Of a stretch of 64,000 nucleotides of DNA, positions 57,056-64,000 are shown in pieces. Source of the DNA: Leptolyngbyaceae cyanobacterium JSC-12. Lineage in GTDB: Bacteria; Cyanobacteriota; Cyanobacteriia; Leptolyngbyales; Leptolyngbyaceae. The notes under the pieces are model-generated. The model had not been told where the DNA came from. It ran no database searches and saw only the letters and a list, made by a program, of their open reading frames with translations. The translations under genes were made by a program, and so were the position numbers. Location of the stretch: NCBI GenBank assembly GCA_000309945.1, contig CM001633.1, positions 4,661,330 to 4,725,329 on the forward strand, read 5' to 3'. Positions within the stretch are counted from its first letter, which is position 1. Each line of letters opens with the position of its first letter.

Positions 57056-57526
57056 CTAGTAGCGGTAATGGGCAAATGCCTTGTTCGCTTCCGCCATACG
57101 ATGAGTTTCCTCACGCTTACGGATTGCGCTGCCAGTTTGGTTTGAAGCATCCATTAGCTCATTTGCCAACTTACTAGCCATTGTCTTCCCAGAACGTTGA
57201 CGAGCAAACTGAATCAACCAGCGTAAAGCCAGAGCTGTCCCCCTGTCGGAACGAACCTCAACGGGAACTTGGTAAGTTGCCCCACCCACTCGACGAGCCT
57301 TGACTTCAACCAATGGTGTTGCATTCTTAACTGCCTGCTCAAATACACCAATGGGATCAGACCCAGTCCTTTGCTCAATCGTCTTAAAAGCCTCATAAAT
57401 AATTCGAGAAGCAAGCGATTTTTTGCCACTCTGCATTAGCCGCCTTGCCATCATCGTAACAAGACGAGAGTTATAAACCGAATCAGGTGGAACAGGACGT
57501 TTCTGAATAACAGTACGGCGAGACAT
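57056..57526 (-). CDS. rpsG: Ribosomal protein uS7
   Basis: A 156-residue small-subunit protein that nucleates assembly of the 16S rRNA 3' domain. It begins [15 protein letters not shown] and has the typical [12 protein letters not shown] segment. It is the second gene of the str operon, 105 bp before fusA. Confidence 0.98.
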   Translation of the reverse strand: MSRRTVIQKRPVPPDSVYNSRLVTMMARRLMQSGKKSLASRIIYEAFKTIEQRTGSDPIGVFEQAVKNATPLVEVKARRVGGATYQVPVEVRSDRGTALALRWLIQFARQRSGKTMASKLANELMDASNQTGSAIRKREETHRMAEANKAFAHYRY

Positions 57527-57683
57527 AGGTAAACCTTGGCAATATAGAGATTGTGTTTAAGACACTTAAACGAGAGCTAAAGACAATAGTGACCGTGAGA
57601 ACAGTCAGCCATTAGCTGCTTGCTTGAAAGCTTGCGCGCTAAAGCCCTAAATTCAAGACAGTAGAAACCAAATTTCTACACGT

Positions 57684-58055
57684 TCACTTAGGACGCTTTG
57701 CCCCATATTTGGAGCGCCCTTGCTTGCGATCCTTCACACCAGCAGTATCCAACGTGCCGCGAATAATGTGATACCGTACACCTGGTAGATCCTTCACACG
57801 ACCACCGCGAATCATCACAACAGAGTGCTCTTGAAGATTGTGTCCAATACCTGGAATATAAGCCGTAACCTCAAACCCAGATGTTAGGCGTACCCTGGCG
57901 ACTTTGCGGAGTGCTGAGTTTGGCTTTTTCGGAGTCGTTGTATACACTCTTGTACAAACTCCACGACGCTGAGGGCAGCTTTTCAAAGCTGGCGATTTGG
58001 TCTTTTTCGTTAATTTCTGACGTTCACTACGAATGAGTTGCTGAATTGTGGGCAT
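57684..58055 (-). CDS. rpsL: Ribosomal protein uS12
   Basis: A 123-residue decoding-centre protein, with the conserved [19 protein letters not shown] and [20 protein letters not shown]. It begins [12 protein letters not shown] at ATG 58055; the open frame starts 13 codons earlier but the family starts here. It is the first gene of the str operon rpsL-rpsG-fusA-tuf-rpsJ. Confidence 0.98.
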   Translation of the reverse strand: MPTIQQLIRSERQKLTKKTKSPALKSCPQRRGVCTRVYTTTPKKPNSALRKVARVRLTSGFEVTAYIPGIGHNLQEHSVVMIRGGRVKDLPGVRYHIIRGTLDTAGVKDRKQGRSKYGAKRPK

Positions 58056-58174
58056 GTTTGGTTTGCGGCAGTCTTCCGTTTCAACATTTTCCAAATTACC
58101 ACACTACCAACTCTAGTTGCACAATGTCAATGTGGATTCTTTTGCGATTCATAACTGAACTAAGCTTGTAAAAC

Positions 58175-58537
58175 TTAGGCAGAAGGAACAGGCTGGTTTT
58201 CACACGCATAAACCGAAAAAGAGTTACCGCAACCACAAACCTGAACTGCTTTCGGATTATGAAATCTAAATCCGCCGCCCATCATATCTTCAGAGTAATC
58301 GACCACTAACCCATCAAGGTTGAGTAAATCGGCGGAGCTAACGATTACTTGAAGAGTATCTTGCTCGAAAAGATAAGTTTCATCCTCTAAGTGCGAAGAA
58401 TCATCAAAAGCCATCTCATAAGAGAGCGCTAGACAACCATGGCAGGAGAGAGAAATCCGCAGCTTAGGCAAACTGGGCAGGTATTTTGAGCGCAGCCGCA
58501 AGATCTCTTGAATTGCAGAATGACTGAACTGGATCAT
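58175..58537 (-). CDS. HesB/IscA-family iron-sulfur assembly protein
   Basis: A 120-residue A-type carrier-like protein. The three conserved cysteines lie in SCHGC (about 34-37) and VCGCGNSFS near the C terminus. Such proteins carry Fe-S clusters to target apoproteins. It precedes the str operon on the same strand by about 120 bp, but co-transcription is uncertain. Confidence 0.9.
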   Translation of the reverse strand: MIQFSHSAIQEILRLRSKYLPSLPKLRISLSCHGCLALSYEMAFDDSSHLEDETYLFEQDTLQVIVSSADLLNLDGLVVDYSEDMMGGGFRFHNPKAVQVCGCGNSFSVYACENQPVPSA

Positions 58538-58679
58538 GAAAGAGTTGTTGAACCGTTAAATCAATGTGACCTGAGGCTTGTTGGGGTTCGGGTAATGAAT
58601 CCAAGCCTAAAGAAGACATGATTAGAGGACAGTATTATAAAGGAACACAACTCTCACGATCCAGATATAAGGCGGAGTT

Positions 58680-59102
58680 TTAAGAAGCAGGAGTCCGGGC
58701 GTAATCGTCCTGAAATCGAATAATATCGTCTTCGCCCAAGTATTCGCCGTTTTGCACCTCAATTAAAACCAACGGGATCACACCAGGGTTTTCCAGACGA
58801 TGACGGGTGCACTGAGGCACATACGTCGATTGATTGGCGTGCAGGATGCTTTCAACTTCGTTGCAAATAACCTTTGCAGTGCCGGATACGACGATCCAGT
58901 GTTCGCTGCGATGGTGATGCATTTGCAGACTGAGGCGATGTCCTGGTTTTACCTCGATCCGCTTGATTTTGTACCCTCGACCTTCCTCAAGAATAGTGAA
59001 TGATCCCCAAGGGCGTAACTCAGTTGATGCGACTGTTTTTGGTGCTATTGGATTGGTGATCCCAATGGTTGCCACTTGTTGAGCTTCTTGCGATGAAGCC
59101 AT
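58680..59102 (-). CDS. Cupin protein of mannose-6-phosphate isomerase type II
   Basis: A 140-residue single-domain cupin matching the C-terminal isomerase half of bifunctional ManC/AlgA enzymes. Metal-binding residues lie in LQMHHHRSEHWIVVSG and the second cupin motif CTRHRLENPG. The free-standing form lacks the guanylyltransferase domain. It probably interconverts mannose- and fructose-6-phosphate for polysaccharide or GDP-mannose synthesis. Confidence 0.88.
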   Translation of the reverse strand: MASSQEAQQVATIGITNPIAPKTVASTELRPWGSFTILEEGRGYKIKRIEVKPGHRLSLQMHHHRSEHWIVVSGTAKVICNEVESILHANQSTYVPQCTRHRLENPGVIPLVLIEVQNGEYLGEDDIIRFQDDYARTPAS

Positions 59103-59319
59103 AGCTCCTCCTTACATTTCACTATTGCTGTGTCTATCGATTCTCAAGGGTATGCAGCCGAAGTCTCCGGGGTAACCATAGCAAATTTATTTATGTTGAC
59201 GCCATCTGGAGCCTGGCAGTGTTTATGGAGTTTACATGGAAGACGACTTACTGCCTGTTTTAGCTTTATGTAGGCTTTATAAAACTGCTTACTGTAACAA
59301 ATTGCTCGCTATGGAAGAT
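59103..59319. other. Intergenic region
   Basis: About 216 bp upstream of the cupin gene and downstream of the phosphodiester glycosidase gene. It likely carries the promoter of the cupin gene. No other feature is visible. Confidence 0.4.
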
Positions 59320-61161
59320 TCATGGTGTTGATGGGAGGAGAACGCCAATGCCACTGTGTACTCGGGCGGCTGTGCGAGGTGACCGATCTAGCAGTTGCCC
59401 ACCCAAAAATAGAGTGGTTGAACTGCCTCCATCAAGATTGAGTGCATTTACTGCCCCCATTTGTTGGAGTAGTTGGGCAAATTCTGGAAGTGTCAGACTG
59501 GTTCCGTCTAGCCGAGTATGAGTGGTAACAAGCAGGAGACTGCCATCTGCTTGTTGGGCGATCGCGCTGCGAGATGCAGCCTCATTGGCAAAAGCATTAC
59601 TAAACGATTCAGCTTTAGCATCTAACACCGTTTGACGATTTTGAATCAGCAGCGGTCCAGCCGCAATAGTTTGAGGATAGGCATTAAAGTCGGCTGGGTG
59701 GGTAAGACTTTCAAGTTGTAAAGCAGTTCCTGGCATAAGCGCAGCCGCCGCCGAGCGAAGGGAGCGTAACACTAAGATGTACCCATTGAGTGGAATCTGC
59801 ACTGTCACACTGCCAGCTTTTTCAATTGTTTGCTGCCCTGTAATTTGATTACCCTGAACAAACACAATGATTTCACTATCCGATAGCGTCGTGTAGGTTG
59901 ATCCCCAATCGGGCGTGTAGCGGGCGATCCCAGCCTGAATGTAGCCACTATTGAGATGGGTGAGAGAAAAGCGTTGCCCTGTTTGGCTCGTGATCGTTTC
60001 CTGTAGGGTAAGGCGACCAAATTTGATATTTCCGGTTGCATCCCAAGCGATCGCACCTCGATTTAAGATCGGTCCAGACAGCCATCGACCATTTAAGCGA
60101 ATTGCTCCCAGGGGTAACTGACGATTGCGGTTGAAAAAGCCTCCGTTGATAGCAGCAGCAACTTGTGTTTGCTGGGCGGTTTGTGCCAAAGGCGCTGTTC
60201 CTTGCATTGAAGTAGGATTAGGCACAATAGGCTGAAGCATTAATCCAGGTTGCTTGGGATTAATCTCTAACCATACGGTTGGAACTCTTGTGCTGCCAGA
60301 CGGCAGTAATTGTTGTCGCCAACGTAGACCAGGTGCCCAAAGAATTGATTGTTCAACCAAACTATCTGGGCGAACATCGATCACAATGCGATTTGGTGCC
60401 GATACGCTCCAGATACGGGTACGGGCTGTTGCGGTCAAGGTAAGTCGAAGGTGAGTTTGATTCGTGCTAGATTCTGTTTGAACCGACTGAATATAAATGC
60501 CTGGAGAGGATTTAAATTGCTGAACTACACTTGGATCAAGTTGGGCATCAATTCTCAGGACTAATTCTTGAGCCACTTGATCCGATTGCCAGGGAGCTGG
60601 TTGATCCAATTCAATCACGAGGCGATCACCCCATGGTTGCTTACCTTGCCGAATGCCAACTACTCGCGCTGCAGGGGTTGAAACTTGCAGAGTTGTTCCA
60701 CTTGTCATCACCTGCCAGCCAAATTGACGCGCCAAATCTGTGACATCTAAGTAGCGAATGGTGGAGGTTAACCGGGTTGATAACACAGATTGGTTTGTTG
60801 GATTGAACCATTGAATGGGCTGGAGCGAGGAAGATTCGGTACTCAGCAGTTGCAATCCAAACGCACGTAGCAAGCCAGCGTCACTGATTCCAATTCGATT
60901 TCCGACGGTGGTCCGCCATTGTACCCAGGGCACAGGTAGGTTGCGACTATTTAACAGGAGTTGCGTACCCTGCTGAAAACTCATCGGAAACCCAGGTTGC
61001 TGAGTGATTTGAATAGGAGCCTGCCTGCTTGAGGGAGGATTAGAAAAAATAGGATTTGTCCAATCGAGGGCGATCGCACCTATCAACGCTCCAGTACCCC
61101 CCAGATAAATCTGAAATTGGCTCCCCCTTGTCCAATTCACAACCTGCTCAAACCCTGCCAT
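59320..61161 (-). CDS. Phosphodiester glycosidase-family protein (NAGPA-like)
   Basis: A 613-residue protein. An N-terminal hydrophobic segment (about 18-34) may be a membrane anchor. A central region (about 130-290) has AMIN/stalk-like beta-rich features (GKQPWGDRLVIELDQ). The C-terminal half (about 320-610) is a NAGPA-type domain with AAINGGFF and ALNLDGGSSTTLF, the conserved Asp-Gly-Gly-Ser motif. Relatives cleave phosphodiester-linked sugars in cell envelopes. The substrate is unknown. Confidence 0.88.
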   Translation of the reverse strand: MAGFEQVVNWTRGSQFQIYLGGTGALIGAIALDWTNPIFSNPPSSRQAPIQITQQPGFPMSFQQGTQLLLNSRNLPVPWVQWRTTVGNRIGISDAGLLRAFGLQLLSTESSSLQPIQWFNPTNQSVLSTRLTSTIRYLDVTDLARQFGWQVMTSGTTLQVSTPAARVVGIRQGKQPWGDRLVIELDQPAPWQSDQVAQELVLRIDAQLDPSVVQQFKSSPGIYIQSVQTESSTNQTHLRLTLTATARTRIWSVSAPNRIVIDVRPDSLVEQSILWAPGLRWRQQLLPSGSTRVPTVWLEINPKQPGLMLQPIVPNPTSMQGTAPLAQTAQQTQVAAAINGGFFNRNRQLPLGAIRLNGRWLSGPILNRGAIAWDATGNIKFGRLTLQETITSQTGQRFSLTHLNSGYIQAGIARYTPDWGSTYTTLSDSEIIVFVQGNQITGQQTIEKAGSVTVQIPLNGYILVLRSLRSAAAALMPGTALQLESLTHPADFNAYPQTIAAGPLLIQNRQTVLDAKAESFSNAFANEAASRSAIAQQADGSLLLVTTHTRLDGTSLTLPEFAQLLQQMGAVNALNLDGGSSTTLFLGGQLLDRSPRTAARVHSGIGVLLPSTP

Positions 61162-61622
61162 ATTGATACTTTTTCACTCAAACCCACACACTATTCGCCT
61201 CACACTTTAACTCACCCGGTTATTGATGGAACGGATAAAAGCAGTTTGCCAGACGATGGAAATCAAGCATTGTCAAGTTTCATCACTTTCTATTACGATC
61301 CTAGTCTCCAGATTTAAGCGCATTGACACTTGAATTTACAGCTTGATTCTAATTTGACGGGGCAGATTCACCTTTGACTGGTTAACGGTTTAGTACCCGC
61401 TGTACTTTTCAAATGTCATTTTGCCGATAGTGTAAATGAAGTCTCCCTTGGTTTCTGGGAGGCATTCCCCTTAGTATATTTAGTTTGGAGTCATGTCTCC
61501 CAGGTAACCTGCAAGGCACCCAACACTTCCTTGTCCTGAGGATCTAAATCGAGGTCGCATCTGTAATCACCGAGGAGCCTGTAACATTTTTGACTATCAA
61601 TCACGAACGACGCACGTATCTC
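61162..61622. promoter_or_regulatory. Upstream region of the glutamate synthase gene
   Basis: About 460 bp of noncoding DNA between the divergent glycosidase and glutamate synthase genes. It contains a small palindrome AGTAC/GTACT (61392-61406). The NtcA consensus GTA-N8-TAC is not exactly matched here, because the spacer is 7 bp. Confidence 0.4.
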
Positions 61623-64000
61623 ATGGGTAAAGTAACTGTGAATCGGGACAGCTATCAATCAAATTCGTCAATTGGCTACGAGGGTCAACGCTGGTTAGTA
61701 GAAGAACGGGACGCTTGCGGGGTTGGATTTATTGCCGACCAACAAGGCAGAGCCAGCCATGATCTGGTGCAAAAATCATTAGCGGCTGTCACTTGTTTGG
61801 AGCATCGAGGAGGATGCAGTGCTGACTACGACTCTGGTGATGGTGCTGGCTTGATGACTGCCATCCCCTGGGATTTGTTTAACCAATGGTTTGCTGAGAA
61901 TGCCATTTCGATGCCTGCCAAAGAGCACTTAGCGGTTGGTATGGTGTTTTTGCCTCGCGATTTAACGATTGCCGCGATCGCTCGTCGGATTCTAGAGCAG
62001 GTAGCAGCCGAGGAAGGCGTAAAAACTTTAGGTTGGCGCATCGTTCCAGTGAAACCTGAATGCCTGGGGGTACAAGCGAGAGATAACCAACCTCAGATTG
62101 AGCAAGTCTTCGTTCAGTCTGAGCAGCAGGGTGAAGCATTGGAACGCCAACTGTACCTGATTCGCAAGCGGGTTTTGCAGGTGGCTGCAGCAGAAACCAG
62201 CAAACTTGGAGATGCAACCGCCTTTGAGAACTTCTACATGTGCTCGTTCTCAAATCGCACGATTGTTTACAAAGGTATGGTGCGATCAGTCGTGTTGGGT
62301 GAGTTTTACCAGGATCTTCAGAACCCAGAGTATAAGAGCGCCTTCGCCATCTACCATCGCCGCTTCAGCACTAACACGATGCCCAGGTGGCCCCTGGCTC
62401 AGCCGATGCGGTTGTTGGGACATAATGGCGAGATCAATACTTTGTTAGGCAATATCAACTGGATGATGGCGAAGCAAGCAGATCTAGCCCATGCCTGTTG
62501 GGGCGATCGCCTGGCTGATCTGATGCCCACCGTTCGCACTGAAAACAGCGACTCTGCCAACCTGGATAACGTCTTTGAGTTATTGGTACGCTCTGGTCGT
62601 AGCCCGCAGGAAGCCCTGATGCTGATGGTGCCAGAAGCATACAAAAATCAACCAGACTTAGCAGATCATCCTGAAATCATTGATTTTTACGAGTATTACA
62701 GTGGCATTCAGGAACCCTGGGACGGTCCTGCACTACTTGTCTTCAGCGACGGCAATATTGTAGGAGCAACACTGGATCGGAATGGTCTACGTCCGGCTCG
62801 GTTCGTAGTAACGCGAGATGGTTACATTGTTGTGGCATCGGAAGCTGGAGTTGTGGATATTCCTGAAGCTGAGATTGTTGAAAAAGGACGGCTAGGTCCA
62901 GGACAGATGATCGCTGTTGACCTGCAATCCCACGAATTGCTGAAGAACTGGGATATCAAGCAACGAGTTGCCAGTGCCAAACCCTATGGGGAGTGGTTAA
63001 AGCAGTTCCGTCGAGAATTAAAACCTCAGCCCACGGATGAGACGCCTTATCTTTCCAATGTAGAATTACTGCGTCATCAAACAGCATTTGGCTACACGGC
63101 TGAAGATGTGGAGATGACGATTCAGGAAATGGCGGCTCAGGGCAAAGAGCCGACGTTTTGCATGGGAGACGACATTCCGCTGGCGGTTCTATCTGAGAAA
63201 CCGCATCTACTTTACGATTACTTCAAGCAGCGATTTGCCCAGGTTACCAACCCAGCGATCGACCCTTATCGAGAACGACTGGTGATGTCGTTGTCTATGC
63301 AGTTGGGCAGACGAGGCAATTTGCTGGAAGAGAAGCCAGAGTATGCTCACCTATTTAAGCTCGAATCTCCAGTCCTCAACGATGGCGAACTTGAGCAAAT
63401 TCGGACATCTGGATTTGAGACCACTGATCTTTCCACTCTGTTTGCCATTGCATTAGGACCTGATGGCTTGCAGAAAGCAGTCAATGAACTTTGTCAAAAG
63501 GCGGCGGCGGCAGTTCGGGCTGGCAAAACAATTCTGATCTTGAGCGATCGCAAATCGCAGGATGGCAGCACAACGAACCTCACTGCTGACTACAGTTACA
63601 TTCCGCCCCTTCTGGCGGTGGGAGCCGTGCACCATCACCTGATCCGTCAAGGCTTGCGAATGAAGGCGTCTCTTGTTGTTGATACAGCACAATGCTGGAG
63701 TACCCATCATTTCGCTTGTTTAATTGGCTACGGAGCCAGCGCTGTTTGCCCTTATTTAGCATTGGAAACGGTGCGGCAATGGTGGCTTGATCCAAAAACC
63801 CAAAGCTTTATGGAGCGGGGCAAACTGAAGGCTATCACGTTAGCAACGGCGGAAGTCAACTTCCGCAAAGCGATCGAAGATGGGCTGTTGAAGATTCTCT
63901 CCAAAATGGGAATTTCGTTGCTGTCTAGCTATCATGGTGCCCAAATTTTTGAAGCGATCGGGATTGGCAGTGATTTGCTCCATCTTGGCTTTGCTGGCAC
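61623..64000 (+). CDS. Glutamate synthase large subunit, ferredoxin-type (5' part)
   Basis: The first 792 codons of a glutamate synthase, continuing past the window end. After a propeptide, Cys in the DACGVGFIAD segment becomes the N-terminal nucleophile of the glutaminase domain. Family segments include STNTMPRWPLAQPMR, GHNGEINT and LRPARFVV. Single-gene glutamate synthases of this kind use ferredoxin in cyanobacteria (glsF/gltS) or NADH with a GltD partner (gltB); the fragment alone does not settle which. ATG 61623 is chosen by family N terminus. Confidence 0.95.
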   Translation, partial: MGKVTVNRDSYQSNSSIGYEGQRWLVEERDACGVGFIADQQGRASHDLVQKSLAAVTCLEHRGGCSADYDSGDGAGLMTAIPWDLFNQWFAENAISMPAKEHLAVGMVFLPRDLTIAAIARRILEQVAAEEGVKTLGWRIVPVKPECLGVQARDNQPQIEQVFVQSEQQGEALERQLYLIRKRVLQVAAAETSKLGDATAFENFYMCSFSNRTIVYKGMVRSVVLGEFYQDLQNPEYKSAFAIYHRRFSTNTMPRWPLAQPMRLLGHNGEINTLLGNINWMMAKQADLAHACWGDRLADLMPTVRTENSDSANLDNVFELLVRSGRSPQEALMLMVPEAYKNQPDLADHPEIIDFYEYYSGIQEPWDGPALLVFSDGNIVGATLDRNGLRPARFVVTRDGYIVVASEAGVVDIPEAEIVEKGRLGPGQMIAVDLQSHELLKNWDIKQRVASAKPYGEWLKQFRRELKPQPTDETPYLSNVELLRHQTAFGYTAEDVEMTIQEMAAQGKEPTFCMGDDIPLAVLSEKPHLLYDYFKQRFAQVTNPAIDPYRERLVMSLSMQLGRRGNLLEEKPEYAHLFKLESPVLNDGELEQIRTSGFETTDLSTLFAIALGPDGLQKAVNELCQKAAAAVRAGKTILILSDRKSQDGSTTNLTADYSYIPPLLAVGAVHHHLIRQGLRMKASLVVDTAQCWSTHHFACLIGYGASAVCPYLALETVRQWWLDPKTQSFMERGKLKAITLATAEVNFRKAIEDGLLKILSKMGISLLSSYHGAQIFEAIGIGSDLLHLGFAG

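Noticed and set aside
61392-61406. Possible NtcA-binding site upstream of the glutamate synthase gene
   Set aside because: The palindrome has GTA and TAC separated by 7 rather than 8 bases, so it does not match the consensus; function cannot be claimed.

Overview
The window is chromosomal DNA of a filamentous-type cyanobacterium. The evidence is the adjacent psaA and psaB genes for the photosystem I core, the str ribosomal operon with cyanobacterial-type proteins, a cyanobacterial ThiE with a long N-terminal extension, a glutamate synthase of ferredoxin-dependent type, a CAAD/CURT1-like protein, and the very frequent palindrome GCGATCGC (HIP1) inside genes. I cannot name the species from sequence alone; large multi-PAS kinases, a two-partner-secretion exoprotein and pyrimidine-rich intergenic filler suggest a Leptolyngbya-like or other large-genome lineage.

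Layout. Positions 1-56 are the end of an insertion sequence. From 0.1 to 10.4 kb a run of plus-strand genes encodes a Ski2-like helicase, a Nif11-type small protein, an S9 peptidase, a rhomboid protease, a sugar-epimerase-like protein, biotin synthase, a WecG/TagA glycosyltransferase, FtsE and a transglutaminase. From 10.5 to 15.9 kb minus-strand genes encode a CAAD membrane protein, an unknown protein, an unusual FAD oxidoreductase, CobD, HU and thioredoxin. From 16.0 to 26.5 kb lie FabG, an M20 amidohydrolase, a 978-residue PAS/GAF histidine kinase and a 1681-residue haemagglutinin-type exoprotein. A complete 1051-bp insertion sequence follows (26483-27533), with 5-bp target duplications and sequence identical to the element end at position 1. 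Next come a HerA-like ATPase and a membrane-anchored lipase-like hydrolase.

From 30765 to about 32775 is the most unusual part: three attC-like recombination sites, each just after the stop codon of a plus-strand gene. I read this as a small array of integron gene cassettes without an integrase (a CALIN). Its genes are the lipase-like hydrolase, a GIY-YIG-domain protein and a small unknown protein preceded by a cluster of competing inverted repeats. A 93-bp MITE-like element sits inside the second cassette.

From 32.9 to 43.3 kb are tRNA-Thr(CGU), an APS-type CysH, two overlapping glycosyltransferase genes, the psaA-psaB operon (minus strand, shared terminator, about 840 bp upstream leader) and a proline-rich exported protein. 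From 43.3 to 50.5 kb are a TonB-like protein, gene remnants, a lipase-like hydrolase, broken Uma2 pieces, a lipoprotein, folD-crtE-PAP2-like and thiE. From 50.7 to 64.0 kb are a beta-helix protein with a SPOR-like tail, the str operon rpsL-rpsG-fusA-tuf-rpsJ (minus strand), a HesB/IscA protein, a mannose-phosphate-isomerase-type cupin, a phosphodiester glycosidase and the 5' part of a glutamate synthase gene cut by the window end. No CRISPR array, rRNA or prophage was seen.
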